A DNA stretch of 64,000 nt from PXAP01 sp964421595 (GCA_964421595.1 CAYQXY010000001.1:124001-188000); one strand, 5' to 3'. Shown: positions 24,544 through 34,509, numbered from the stretch's first letter. Made by a program: numbers and translations. Notes: a model not told the origin generated them from the letters alone.

Positions 24544-27153
24544 TTATAGTTCAAGCTTCATTTGTTTATCGTCCGGCTCATCCAGCTCAAAAGACCCCTC
24601 CTCTTCTGAATCATTGATGCTGGCTGAAGGTTGAATCAGTGGCTCAAGTTCAGATACAAGCGATATCTCATAATTTGTAAGCCTTTTGCCTCTGGCTTTA
24701 TAACTTTTAACTCCTATAAAATCGGCTACTTCAATAATCTCACTTCCCCGATCCTTGTTTTTCCCTCCGAAACTTACCTCCAGACGTGGATATTCAACCT
24801 CGGTCAGGCTCACCAGTTTCGAGTCCTCGTGATCGCCAATAAAACTTGTCAGCTTTTCAACAACATCAAAGGTAAACCTCTTGAGGTAATGGAATTTCTT
24901 TTCGCCATCGAAATATACTGCAGAGAATACCTTGCTGAACCTGTATTTTTCAAGCAGCAGTATATTGTCTTCATAGTGGTTGGAAACGTCAAAATTTGAC
25001 ATCCGGAAACGCCCGTTGGCTGTAACTATCAGTATGCGGTCGTCGGTATTGAATTCACCCAGGTACCTTCCGCGCCCATCAGAATTAAGCCTGTTAATAT
25101 CCTCATCAAACCATATCCTGGCTCCTCCCAGGGTCGAGTTGCCTCTTTCCTTGAGCACTATCTTGTGAACGGCATGCCTTGTGAGAATATTCCCTATTGA
25201 ATTTTTGCCTTTTATCGCCAGGTCGCCAAAATCAACATCGAAGATAAGATTTTTCAACCTGGGTTTTGGCTTCAGGTACACCTTCACAACCTCGCTCTCT
25301 CCGTTGGGATTTGCGCTGAAATAAATTATCCTCGAATCTTTAGAGCCTTTTGTGATGTTGTATTCCTTGTCCCGCGTTATTCCCTTAACGGCAACCCTCT
25401 TCATCATGACTGCACCGTTGATGCCGTCACGGTATACAATATTGTATATTGTGCGCTTGTCATTTTTTCTGAATACTGCGATATGGATGATATTTTTCCC
25501 TACAAATATCTTATCAGCAACTTTTGTAACGACATAGCTGCCATCCTGCCGGAAAACAATTATATCATCAATATCTGAACAATCGCCAACATACTCATCC
25601 TTCCTCAGAGATGTTCCGGCAAAACCTTCCGAACGGTTCACATAGAGCTTCTCATTAGCCACAATTACCTTTGAAGCCTCAATGGTATCAAAACTGCGCA
25701 TTTCTGTACGACGCTCACGGCCTTTCCCATATTTCTTTTTGATCTGCCTGAAATAATTCACTGCAAAAGGAATAAGGTTTGCGAGGTGGCCGCGAACTTC
25801 TTCCATCTCATCCTCAACAGATTTTATATGCTCATCTGCCTTTTTGTTGTCATATTTTGATATCCGCTTGATCTTTATCTCGGTCAGCTTAACAATATCA
25901 TCCCTGTTCACCTCCCTCAAAAGGAGCGGTTTGTATGGTTCGAGCTCCCTGTCAATTGTTTCCAGCACCGACTCCCAGGTTTCACATTCCTCGATACTCA
26001 GGTATATACGGTTCTCAATAAAAATCTTTTCAAGAGAAGACAGATGCCAGTCCTCGCTCAATTCAGCAAGCCGAATCTCCAGCTCAAGTTTTAAAAGCCT
26101 GACAGTATGATCGGTACTGATTTTCAGCATTTCCGTAACAGCAGGGAACCTGGGCCTGTCATTTTCTATTACACATGAATTGGGAGAGATAGGTACTTCG
26201 CAGTCAGTAAAGGCATAAAGCGCATCGATGGTCTTGTCGGGTGAAATGCCAGGAGCCAGATGCACAAGTATCTCAACAGTATTGGCAGTGTTATCGTCAA
26301 TCTTCCTGATCTTTATCTTGCCTTTTTCATTTGCTTTTAATATTGAATCGATAACCCCGCTTGTGGTCTTGCCAAAAGGGACATCATTAATTACAAGAGT
26401 CTTTTTATCAAGCTTTGTGATCCTGGTCCTCACCCTTACCGATCCTCCGCGCAACCCGTCGTTATAACGTGACACATCGGCTAGTCCGCCTCCCGGAAAA
26501 TCAGGATACAGCACAAATTCCCTGCCCTGCAGATAATCAACGCAGGCATCCAGCAGTTCATTGAAGTTATGCGGGAGGATCTTTGAAGCCAGTCCTACGG
26601 CAATTCCTTCAACTCCCTGGGCAAGAAGCAGGGGAAACTTGACAGGCAGGGTGACAGGCTCTTTGTTACGGCCATCATACGACAACTTCCACGCAGTGGT
26701 TTTAGGATTAAATACAACATCAAGCGCAAACTTGGATAACCTGGCCTCTATATACCTTGATGCAGCAGCACCGTCACCGGTAACAATATTCCCCCAGTTC
26801 CCCTGGGTCTCGACAAGAAGGTCTTTCTGCCCGAGCTGCACGAGAGCATCGCCAATAGATACATCTCCATGCGGATGATACTGCATTGTGTACCCGATTA
26901 TATTCGCCACTTTGTTAAAGCGCCCGTCATCAAGCCTTTTCATGGCATGCATAATTCGCCTTTGCACAGGCTTTAGTCCGTCGTGCAAATGGGGAACTGC
27001 CCGTTCAAGGATTACATAAGAGGCATAATCCATGAACCAGTCCTTGTACATGCCAGACAGGTGGACTATCTTGGGAAAATCATTCTCTTTCGATCTGCCG
27101 TTGTTCCCGGGCATATCATCGCTTTCTCCGTTCAATTTTTCGTATTCTTCCAT
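24544..27153 (-). CDS. parC: DNA topoisomerase IV subunit A (ParC-like)
   Basis: 869 residues. The DNA-cleaving A subunit of a type IIA topoisomerase. The N-terminal RRIMHAMKRLDDGRFNKVANIIG and YHPHGDVSIGDALV form the winged-helix quinolone region; the active-site tyrosine is in AASRYIEARLSKFA near residue 128. A long coiled-coil region and a C-terminal beta-pinwheel follow; the tail is acidic (SEEEGSFELDEPDDK). Gene pairing with a ParE-like gene 21 bases upstream suggests topoisomerase IV, which decatenates chromosomes, over gyrase; the family alone would not settle this. Confidence 0.92.
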   Translation of the reverse strand: MEEYEKLNGESDDMPGNNGRSKENDFPKIVHLSGMYKDWFMDYASYVILERAVPHLHDGLKPVQRRIMHAMKRLDDGRFNKVANIIGYTMQYHPHGDVSIGDALVQLGQKDLLVETQGNWGNIVTGDGAAASRYIEARLSKFALDVVFNPKTTAWKLSYDGRNKEPVTLPVKFPLLLAQGVEGIAVGLASKILPHNFNELLDACVDYLQGREFVLYPDFPGGGLADVSRYNDGLRGGSVRVRTRITKLDKKTLVINDVPFGKTTSGVIDSILKANEKGKIKIRKIDDNTANTVEILVHLAPGISPDKTIDALYAFTDCEVPISPNSCVIENDRPRFPAVTEMLKISTDHTVRLLKLELEIRLAELSEDWHLSSLEKIFIENRIYLSIEECETWESVLETIDRELEPYKPLLLREVNRDDIVKLTEIKIKRISKYDNKKADEHIKSVEDEMEEVRGHLANLIPFAVNYFRQIKKKYGKGRERRTEMRSFDTIEASKVIVANEKLYVNRSEGFAGTSLRKDEYVGDCSDIDDIIVFRQDGSYVVTKVADKIFVGKNIIHIAVFRKNDKRTIYNIVYRDGINGAVMMKRVAVKGITRDKEYNITKGSKDSRIIYFSANPNGESEVVKVYLKPKPRLKNLIFDVDFGDLAIKGKNSIGNILTRHAVHKIVLKERGNSTLGGARIWFDEDINRLNSDGRGRYLGEFNTDDRILIVTANGRFRMSNFDVSNHYEDNILLLEKYRFSKVFSAVYFDGEKKFHYLKRFTFDVVEKLTSFIGDHEDSKLVSLTEVEYPRLEVSFGGKNKDRGSEIIEVADFIGVKSYKARGKRLTNYEISLVSELEPLIQPSASINDSEEEGSFELDEPDDKQMKLEL

Positions 27154-27174
27154 CTTATGTTAAAGGTACCTCTG

Positions 27175-29022
27175 TTATAACGTTTCGTCCGGAACAATGT
27201 CATCAATCACTCTCAGGTTCTCAATAATAAACTCCTGCCTTTCCGGGGTATTCTTGCCCATATAAAAAGAAAGCATATCGGTAACCATATCTTCTTTCTT
27301 CAGTTGTACCGGTTCAAGGCGGATATCCTTGCCGATAAAATGCCGGAACTCATCAGGAGAAATTTCTCCAAGTCCTTTAAATCTTGTAATTTCAGGATTT
27401 GCACCTAAATGTTTCACAGCCTTATCCTTTTCTGTTTCCGAATAGCAATACATTGTCTTCTTCTTGTTGCGGACCCTGAAGAGCGGGGTTTGCAGAATGT
27501 ACATATGGCCATTCTTAATCAGATCGGGGAAAAACTGAAGGAAAAAAGTTATTAACAGCAACCTGATATGCATCCCGTCAACATCTGCATCGGTTGCGAC
27601 AACAACATTGTTGTATCTAAGCTCCTCTATCCCGTCTTCAATATTTAAAGCTGCCTGCAAAAGATTGAACTCTTCATTTTCATAAACGATCTTTTTGGTA
27701 AGACCGTAGGTATTCAAAGGCTTTCCCTTAAGGCTGAATACAGCCTGGGTATTCACATCACGTGATTTGGTAATCGATCCTGATGCTGAGTCGCCCTCGG
27801 TTATGAAAATTGTGGTCTCCAGCCTTCTCTCGTCATTAGTATTCCAGTGATAACGGCAATCCCTTAGTTTCTTATTATGGAGACTTGATTTTTTGGCCCT
27901 TTCACGGGCTATTTTCTTAATACCCGAAATTGCCTTTCTCTCTTTTTCCGATTCAATTATCCTCGTATGAAGAATTTCGGCAGTCTCAGAATGCTTATGC
28001 AGATAATTATCAAGATTGGTACGCAGGAAATCCATAATGAAATTCCTGACTGTAGGCCCATCCGGTCCGACATCCTTAGATCCAAGCTTAGTCTTGGTCT
28101 GCGATTCAAAAACCGGCTCCTCTACTTTTATGCTGACTGCTGCAATAACTGCCGACCGGATATCGGAAGCGTCGAAATCCTTTTTGTAGTAATCTCGTAT
28201 TACTTTAACAATAGCCTCTTTGAATGCCACAAGATGAGTCCCTCCCTGGCTTGTATTCTGCCCGTTGACAAAACTGTAATACTCCTCCCCGTATTGGTTG
28301 CCATGAGTTATTGCAACCTCGATATCAGGCCCTTTGAGGTGTATTATCGGATATAGTCCCGGCGAACTCATATTCTCTTCCAGAAGGTCGAGAAGCCCGT
28401 TTCTGGAATAAAACTTTTTACCGTTATAAAGAATAGTCAGGCCGGTATTCAGGTATACATAATTCCTGAACATACGCTCAAGGTACTCAGGAATAAAGCG
28501 GAATTTTCCAAAAATATCATAGTCCGGTGTAAAAACAACCCGCGTGCCATTATTCTCAACCGAAGAACCCAGAGCCTGGTCTGTTATAAGCTCACCCCTG
28601 GCAAACTCAGCCATTCTGCACTCCTTCTCACGGTAAGATTCAATTATAAAACTTGACGAAAGCGCATTAACAGCCTTGATACCCACGCCATTCAGTCCGA
28701 CAGACTTCTTGAAAACACGTGAATCATATTTTGCTCCTGTATTCATTTTGGAAGCCACATCAACAAGCTTCCCCAGGGGGACACCTCTGCCGTAATCCCT
28801 GATGGTAACCCTCTTTTCGTTAATTTCAATCTCGATATGTTTTCCAAACCCCATCATGTACTCATCGACGGCATTATCAAGTACCTCCTTGATAAGCAGG
28901 TATATACCATCGTCAAGGGATGAACCATCACCCAGCTTACCAATATACATACCCGGTCTCTTCCGGATATGCTCTTTCCAGTCAAGGGTACGTATGGTAT
29001 CTTCTGAATATACTGCAGTCAT
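27175..29022 (-). CDS. parE: DNA topoisomerase IV subunit B (ParE-like)
   Basis: 615 residues; the ATPase subunit pairing with ParC. The GHKL ATP-binding motif is EVLDNAVDEYMMGFG near residues 46-60 with DYGRGVPLGK near 76; the Toprim domain contains FITEGDSASGSI near 400 and DADVDGMHIRLLL near 480. The length fits ParE better than the longer GyrB. A -7 element TATATTTG (complement 29040-29047) lies just upstream, giving a very short leader; no -33 match was seen. parE and parC are adjacent with a 21-base gap. Confidence 0.93.
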   Translation of the reverse strand: MTAVYSEDTIRTLDWKEHIRKRPGMYIGKLGDGSSLDDGIYLLIKEVLDNAVDEYMMGFGKHIEIEINEKRVTIRDYGRGVPLGKLVDVASKMNTGAKYDSRVFKKSVGLNGVGIKAVNALSSSFIIESYREKECRMAEFARGELITDQALGSSVENNGTRVVFTPDYDIFGKFRFIPEYLERMFRNYVYLNTGLTILYNGKKFYSRNGLLDLLEENMSSPGLYPIIHLKGPDIEVAITHGNQYGEEYYSFVNGQNTSQGGTHLVAFKEAIVKVIRDYYKKDFDASDIRSAVIAAVSIKVEEPVFESQTKTKLGSKDVGPDGPTVRNFIMDFLRTNLDNYLHKHSETAEILHTRIIESEKERKAISGIKKIARERAKKSSLHNKKLRDCRYHWNTNDERRLETTIFITEGDSASGSITKSRDVNTQAVFSLKGKPLNTYGLTKKIVYENEEFNLLQAALNIEDGIEELRYNNVVVATDADVDGMHIRLLLITFFLQFFPDLIKNGHMYILQTPLFRVRNKKKTMYCYSETEKDKAVKHLGANPEITRFKGLGEISPDEFRHFIGKDIRLEPVQLKKEDMVTDMLSFYMGKNTPERQEFIIENLRVIDDIVPDETL

Positions 29023-29160
29023 TGTTCCTGAAATTTTTGCAAATATAGAAAAAAGAAGTCTGTCGTTTGAATTTGTTTATCAACAAGGAATGAACAGCTA
29101 TTTACCGAACGCCAGTTAGCTCAGGTATTCAGGCTGATTCGACCAGAAGATCTTTTCTGC

Positions 29161-30984
29161 TCAACCAGATCCGGACAGATGCTCATCAGGCAGGAGGCCC
29201 ATCTGCTTCATAAGGATCAGTGCATTCATTTTGCGGGTAATACCATCCCTGAGACGGTAGTCGAAAGTGATCTGCTCCCCTTCGATTTCGACCTCGAAGC
29301 ATTTATTTTTAATCCTTTCGGGGAATACTTTATCGAGAGATGTCAGGGAAAGGTCGTGTGTAGCTACAATCCCGGTTGCGCCAAGACTTATCATCTTATG
29401 GATCAAGGCAATAGAACCCTTTTGTTTGTCTGTGGAATTAGTTCCTTTCAAAATCTCATCAAGTATCACAAAAACCTTTTTGCCATTTTCCAGCCTTTCA
29501 ATAAGATCCTTAAGTCTTTTCAGCTCAGCATAAAAATAAGATTCATTCCTGCTTAGAGAATCACTGGTCCGCATACTGGTATAAACCTCCATAATGCGGA
29601 AATGAAACAATTGTGCACAAACAGGAGCCCCTGCCATAGCAAGCACCATAGCCACACCGGCAGTCCGCAGAAATGTACTTTTCCCGGCCATATTTGCACC
29701 CGTAATTATACTGAAACTTCCTTCCTGGTCGACCGAAAAATCGTTGCAAACCCTTTCATTTTCATGGATAAGGGGGTGGCCAAGTTCAACTGCATACATT
29801 ATCGGGCCTTCATTCACCGGACGGGCAAAAACAAAAGCAGGATTATTGAAAGTATATACTGAAAAACTAATATATGCTTCCATCCGGGAAATGCTGTCAA
29901 GCCAGACGGGCAGCTGTTTTCTGTGTGCGCGGTTCCACTGTTCCAGCCGCAGCACATAATTTATATCCCACAATAAAAAACCGTTAAGGAATAATACTGC
30001 TATAACGTTAAGGCGGTTATCCAGTGCATCAACAATACCGGTAAGGTTTTTTATATGAACGGAAGGCGGCTGCCCGTTAGTTTTAAGATACCGTTGCAAA
30101 GATTTCAATAAAGGTGCACCGAACGAAGCTGTTTGAATTATATGAAGCAGGTCACTGTATTTTCGGAGACTGGCAAGGCGGCGGGTAACTTTTGCATGAA
30201 TTTCATTTATATGCCTTACGTGCATTCCGGTAATACCAAGTTGAACAAAGAAAATTACGATGACCGGATAAAAAGGAAGTATGCCGGCAACAGCAAGACC
30301 GGCCAGCCCAATAGCAATAACCGGTAAAAGCTTTGATGATATAACAAGAAAATAATTCCGGGTAAACCGTGATGGAGAATTGACAAATTCCATAAGTGCT
30401 TGCCAGTCGCCGTCAGTCTCCTTATGCATCATTCCCTTTGCAATGAAATGCTGACAGAATTCCGGATTGCCGCTCAGTTCTGAATAAGCTTTTTGTCTCC
30501 TGCAAATCTCTTCAGGTTTTTCAGAAGGTTCAAGCAGCATACCTGACAACATCGATTTGCCGCCCGATGTCGTACATCGGTTTATATACTGGAATAGTGA
30601 GTCAGGGCCGAAAATATCCAGATCAAGTGAATACTGGTGACCGGCATCAGAGAAATTATTGCCCTCTTCAAATGACCTCATATTTCCTCTAAGCCTTTCC
30701 AGCTCATTTAGATTCAGTTCAACCAGACAGGAATAATAATTGTACTGTTTCTCAGAACTAATAAATTTCTTTACCAGGACAAGAAAAGTTGTCAGCATTA
30801 CTATAAACACTACCAGCGATACAAGAGGATTGCCGGTAATAAACACAAGGGGAAGGAAAATCATTAAAAGGAAAGTTGCCAGCCTGAAAAAAACATAAAT
30901 TCTTTGTTTTGACTTTAGTTTTTTCAACTGTTCTGAATATCCTTGATATTTTTCTTTGTAAAAACGGAGAACTGAATCTGACAT
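29161..30984 (-). CDS. Membrane-anchored MutS-family ATPase
   Basis: 607 residues with the MutS core and ATPase domains but no N-terminal mismatch-recognition domain. Walker A is ITGANMAGKSTFLRTAG near residue 432, Walker B FVILDEILKGTNSTDKQ near 507, and the ATHDLSL segment near 540. Hydrophobic segments near residues 29-50 and 52-70 and again near 205-240 suggest it is embedded in the membrane, unlike MutS. Proteins of this design are common in Bacteroidota but not characterised; a role in mismatch repair should not be assumed. Confidence 0.83.
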   Translation of the reverse strand: MSDSVLRFYKEKYQGYSEQLKKLKSKQRIYVFFRLATFLLMIFLPLVFITGNPLVSLVVFIVMLTTFLVLVKKFISSEKQYNYYSCLVELNLNELERLRGNMRSFEEGNNFSDAGHQYSLDLDIFGPDSLFQYINRCTTSGGKSMLSGMLLEPSEKPEEICRRQKAYSELSGNPEFCQHFIAKGMMHKETDGDWQALMEFVNSPSRFTRNYFLVISSKLLPVIAIGLAGLAVAGILPFYPVIVIFFVQLGITGMHVRHINEIHAKVTRRLASLRKYSDLLHIIQTASFGAPLLKSLQRYLKTNGQPPSVHIKNLTGIVDALDNRLNVIAVLFLNGFLLWDINYVLRLEQWNRAHRKQLPVWLDSISRMEAYISFSVYTFNNPAFVFARPVNEGPIMYAVELGHPLIHENERVCNDFSVDQEGSFSIITGANMAGKSTFLRTAGVAMVLAMAGAPVCAQLFHFRIMEVYTSMRTSDSLSRNESYFYAELKRLKDLIERLENGKKVFVILDEILKGTNSTDKQKGSIALIHKMISLGATGIVATHDLSLTSLDKVFPERIKNKCFEVEIEGEQITFDYRLRDGITRKMNALILMKQMGLLPDEHLSGSG

Positions 30985-31338
30985 TTTAATTTCTACTATA
31001 AATTTTTCTTATCGCAAAACGAAGGTAATCAAATTAATCATAATCCTGCAAAGCCTGCGCTCATATAGCGGCAAACTGATCTCCCTCCATATTTATATGA
31101 TTGTCACAGATGGCTCACCAATGGTCTATTCGCAATTTTTCTGTCTGCCCGGGTTTGAAGGTGATTTCATCAAAAAGCCATTCAATCATTTAAATATACT
31201 TGTAATATTATCAACTGACTAACTAACTTTATCTTGATAAAGAACAATTATTTTTTGAATATAACTTATTTTTTATTGTTTATCAGTAATCTTATATTTA
31301 TATTTGCGGACTAATACACTCACTAACAAATTTGAGAC
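30985..31338. other. Divergent intergenic region before DUF2975 gene
   Basis: Contains the DUF2975 promoter (31276-31306). The middle part, about 31040-31190, is less AT-rich and shows no gene, repeat or recognised RNA. No full-consensus promoter for the MutS-like gene was found. Confidence 0.4.
31276..31306 (+). promoter_or_regulatory. Promoter of the DUF2975-HTH operon
   Basis: TTG (31276-31278), a 20-base spacer and TATATTTG (31299-31306). Start near 31313 gives a leader of about 26 bases. Confidence 0.6.
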
Positions 31339-31878
31339 ATGATGTCAAAAACAAATAACTTCGTATTTAAAGGCTTACATATTGTGGCCTGGGTCATCTT
31401 TGTCGGCTTATGCATTGAAGCCGGAGGCTTTATAGTAAATTTCGTTATCAGTTTGTATAAGCCGGAACTTGTCCATAGCCTTTACCAAAAGTTGGATTTA
31501 AGTGAAATGTATGAAGAAAGTAAATGGGCATTTTTCGGTATCTATAGCTTTATTCTAACCATTGCACTTTTAAAAGCTTACCTGTTTTATATCGTTATCA
31601 GACTAATGCACAAAATGGATTTATCAAAACCGTTCAGCACTTTCGTTTCTAACCAAATTTCACAAATTAGTTATTATACCCTTTCAATTGGATTGATAGG
31701 TTACATTGCCAGACAGGTAGCTAAAAATTTAATGCATCATGGTTTTGTAACCGAAAACTTAAACCAATTTTGGACAGACAGTCAAGCATTTATTTTAATG
31801 TGGGCGGTAATTTATATTATTTCGACTATTTTCAAAAAAGGATTAGATATTCAAAACGAAAACGAATTAACCATCTAA
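31339..31878 (+). CDS. DUF2975 membrane protein
   Basis: 179 residues with four hydrophobic segments (about residues 10-37, 63-86, 105-122 and 147-165), fitting the DUF2975 family of small integral membrane proteins. The gene is followed after three bases by a YozG-like helix-turn-helix gene, the pairing seen widely in Bacillota and Bacteroidota. The function of DUF2975 is unknown; it may sense or modulate its partner regulator. ATG codons at 31339 and 31342 are both possible starts. Confidence 0.82.
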   Translation: MMSKTNNFVFKGLHIVAWVIFVGLCIEAGGFIVNFVISLYKPELVHSLYQKLDLSEMYEESKWAFFGIYSFILTIALLKAYLFYIVIRLMHKMDLSKPFSTFVSNQISQISYYTLSIGLIGYIARQVAKNLMHHGFVTENLNQFWTDSQAFILMWAVIYIISTIFKKGLDIQNENELTI

Positions 31879-31881
31879 CCT

Positions 31882-32097
31882 ATGGCCATAATTGTAAACT
31901 TAGACGTAATGATGGCGAAGCGAAAAATGTCGCTTAATGAACTTTCTGAAAAGGTTGACATCACATTATCCAATCTTTCAATCCTAAAAACAGGAAAGGC
32001 TAAAGCGGTACGATTCAGCACACTGGAAGCAATTTGCAAGGTTCTGGAATGTCAACCGGGAGATATTCTGGAATTCAGGGAAGACGAACAAGCTTAA
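31882..32097 (+). CDS. YozG-like helix-turn-helix (XRE) regulator
   Basis: 71 residues, a single Cro/C1-type helix-turn-helix: VMMAKRKMSLNELSEKVDITLSNLSILKTGK, then RFSTLEAICKVLECQPGDILEF, typical of YozG. It is cotranscribed with the DUF2975 membrane gene and probably regulates it. A decayed copy of its C-terminus is present 270 bases downstream. Confidence 0.88.
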   Translation: MAIIVNLDVMMAKRKMSLNELSEKVDITLSNLSILKTGKAKAVRFSTLEAICKVLECQPGDILEFREDEQA

Positions 32098-32531
32098 GTC
32101 GGATAGTTGCATAAACAACTTTATATCACATATTTTTCACAATCAACACCAACTTCCCTGCATCCTATGCAACTTTTTTGAAACGGAGCACCTATATACA
32201 AATTTGACCCGTTCCGTATTTTTGATTCAGATTCTGCCTGAATTTTCTCTTTACTGTTTTTTTTAAAAAGTGATACCCACTATGACCCCTTTTTTGGAAA
32301 ACGGAAGAGTTTAACAGGGAAGTAAGAACACTAGCACATAATAACAGCGGTTTTGCTTAAGCCATTGGAATGTCAACCATGAGATATTCCTGAGTTTAGT
32401 CCGGAAAAATAATACAATCAATTAAACAATAACAACCAATATGTTGCAAAAAATATTTCTGAATACTGTGATTTTTTAACATGCCCTGCGAATAATCATA
32501 ATAAATAAGATGTAGTTTTCAAAAAGCGACA
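32098..32531. other. AT-rich intergenic region with an HTH remnant
   Basis: Besides the remnant at 32362-32412, it has a weak aacgg/ccgtt hairpin near 32180-32215 just after the HTH gene, and nothing else recognisable. The ECF sigma gene starts at 32532 with no full-consensus promoter. Confidence 0.4.
32362..32412 (+). pseudogene. Decayed C-terminal fragment of a YozG-like HTH gene
   Basis: Reads PLECQP-stop-DIPEFSPEK-stop, against VLECQPGDILEFREDEQA at the end of the intact HTH gene (from about 32041), with matching bases such as tggaatgtcaacc and gagatattc. The in-frame TGA and missing upstream part mark it as a remnant. Weaker similarity may extend back to about 32331. Confidence 0.6.
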
Positions 32532-33032
32532 ATGGAAAAGCAAGAATACAAGCGGTTTTTTCAGGAGAAAATTGAACAGAATAAAGGCATTCTGCTGAAA
32601 GTTGCCCGTGCATATTGTCAAAATGAAGAGGACAGGCAGGACCTGCTGCAAGAAATGATGATTCAGATATGGCAATCCATTCATAAATATAATGACCAAT
32701 ATAAGATTTCAACGTGGTTGTACCGTATTTCATTGAATGTAGCTATTTCGTTTTACAGAAAAAACACAAACAGGACAAAGAAATTTACCGTAATTAATAA
32801 TCAAACAGCACAAATACCTATCGAACATAAATGGGAAAATGAACGTCAATTGAATTTACTTGAAAAATTTATAAGCGAACTGAAGGAGATAGACAAGGCC
32901 CTGATGATATTGTACCTGGAAGACAAAAGTCATGTTGAGATTGCCGAAATATTAGGAATGTCGGTAAGTAACGTAGGAACAAAAATAGGACGCATCAAAG
33001 ACAAATTAAAAACACGATTTTCACAATTATAA
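32532..33032 (+). CDS. ECF-type sigma-70 family factor
   Basis: 166 residues. Sigma region 2 is ARAYCQNEEDRQDLLQEMMIQIWQSIHKYNDQYKISTWLYRISLNVAISFYRK, including the core-binding DLLQE and the -10 helix; region 4 is DKALMILYLEDKSHVEIAEILGMSVSNVGTKIGRIKDKLK. There is no region 1 or 3, as in ECF factors. It is followed 10 bases on by a membrane protein gene that may hold it inactive at the membrane, as many anti-sigma partners do. Confidence 0.92.
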   Translation: MEKQEYKRFFQEKIEQNKGILLKVARAYCQNEEDRQDLLQEMMIQIWQSIHKYNDQYKISTWLYRISLNVAISFYRKNTNRTKKFTVINNQTAQIPIEHKWENERQLNLLEKFISELKEIDKALMILYLEDKSHVEIAEILGMSVSNVGTKIGRIKDKLKTRFSQL

Positions 33033-33042
33033 TCTTAAAGAT

Positions 33043-33699
33043 ATGAACGAATTGGAATTAAAAAAACTTTGGCAAACTACCCGGCAAAAGCTTGATGAAA
33101 GTCTTGTGATAAACAAAAAGAACACGGAAGATATAATCCGAATCAAGGCTCATAACTTTTTAGCCTCAATGAAACCAATTAAAATATTTACGCTGCTGAT
33201 TGGTATTGTGTGGGTAGGTATTGGAGCAATTGTATTAGGCGCAATTTATTTAAACGCATTTTCTGAAGCCAATAAGTTTTTTCTCTTTTCGGCTACCTTA
33301 CAGGTCTTGCTCACTGCTATAGCATTGTTAATATATATCTTTCAAATGGTAAGAATATTTCAAATAGAATTTACCGACCCAATTCTGGAAACTCAAAGAA
33401 AACTGGCGCAACTAAAAATTTCTACGCTATGGTCTGCAAGAATTCTGTTTTTACAGCTTCCAGTATGGACAACCTTTTGGTGGAATGAATTTATGCTTAC
33501 AGACTGGAGTAGTATCCAATGGGTAATAACTTTATTTTTCACAGTTTCATTTACGTTTCTTTCCTTTTGGCTTTTCATTAACATCAAATACGAGAACCGC
33601 CATAAAAATTGGTTTAAGCTCATCTTTAAAGGAAAAGAATGGACACCATTGATGAAATCTATTGAATTGCTGGAGCAGGTAGAAGAGTATAAACTATAA
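33043..33699 (+). CDS. Membrane protein partner of the ECF sigma factor
   Basis: 218 residues with four hydrophobic segments (about 45-70, 76-102, 130-146 and 158-178) after a soluble N-terminal segment MNELELKKLWQTTRQKLDES. Position and layout suggest an anti-sigma-like function, but no zinc-binding (ZAS) motif is visible, so this is only contextual. It is AT-rich like its neighbours. Confidence 0.7.
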   Translation: MNELELKKLWQTTRQKLDESLVINKKNTEDIIRIKAHNFLASMKPIKIFTLLIGIVWVGIGAIVLGAIYLNAFSEANKFFLFSATLQVLLTAIALLIYIFQMVRIFQIEFTDPILETQRKLAQLKISTLWSARILFLQLPVWTTFWWNEFMLTDWSSIQWVITLFFTVSFTFLSFWLFINIKYENRHKNWFKLIFKGKEWTPLMKSIELLEQVEEYKL

Positions 33700-33744
33700 G
33701 ATTATTAAATAGTTGCCCTGCAGCACATGGTAATACTAAAATGA

Positions 33745-34509
33745 TCATGATTCAGATGCCAGGGGTAGATATGCCGGTTGTCGTATTTCTTCAAGCGCCG
33801 ATTCCATTTTCGCCCGTATCCTGTTGCTTAATTCCCTGGAATCGACACCTTCAAATTCCTCGGGCATTACCGGGTCTAAAATCCTGACCCGTATCGGGGT
33901 TTTTTTCCGTATAACAAATCCTTTTTTGGGAATTGATTCACCTGTACCATCCAAAACAATAGGCAGTACAGGACATTTGTTCTGGAGGGCAAGTCTGAAG
34001 GCTCCGTCTTTAAAACTTCGCATATTACCATCTTCCGAACGTGTTCCTTCCGGGAATATCATAATTGAACTGCCGTTTTCAATATGCCTGCGGCAATCAC
34101 GCATCATTTTGGCGAAACTTTTCCTGCTGGCCCGGTCAAGAACAACATACTTGTTAAGCAACATGTTCCAGCCAATAAATGGAATATTAAGGTTTTCCTT
34201 CTTTGAAACCCATTTAAAATGGAAGAAAAGTGAATGTATAACCATGATGTCGAGCATGGACTGGTGATTGGATACAGCAACATATACCCTGGAAGGATCG
34301 ATTTTTTCCCTGCCCTCCACACGAATTGGCCAGAATGGGTTTAACCATAAATATACTGATGCCCACCAGCATGAATACTGGTGCTGCAGCCAAAGTCTTT
34401 TATCAAATGGCGAAACAAATATCCACAGAAGCAAGGCACCGGTAAAAATAAAAATACTTGAAACAACCAGGAAAACCCAAAAAATAATGGAAAAGATCAA
34501 AAATCCCAT
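33745..34509 (-). CDS. plsC: 1-acyl-sn-glycerol-3-phosphate acyltransferase
   Basis: 254 residues. An inner-membrane enzyme that adds the second fatty acid to lysophosphatidate in phospholipid synthesis. An N-terminal hydrophobic helix (about residues 4-35) precedes the catalytic NHQSMLD (H-x4-D) near residue 82, the FPEGTRSEDG motif near 155 and a VLPIVLDGTGE segment. Other acyl acceptors are possible for the family. Confidence 0.9.
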   Translation of the reverse strand: MGFLIFSIIFWVFLVVSSIFIFTGALLLWIFVSPFDKRLWLQHQYSCWWASVYLWLNPFWPIRVEGREKIDPSRVYVAVSNHQSMLDIMVIHSLFFHFKWVSKKENLNIPFIGWNMLLNKYVVLDRASRKSFAKMMRDCRRHIENGSSIMIFPEGTRSEDGNMRSFKDGAFRLALQNKCPVLPIVLDGTGESIPKKGFVIRKKTPIRVRILDPVMPEEFEGVDSRELSNRIRAKMESALEEIRQPAYLPLASES

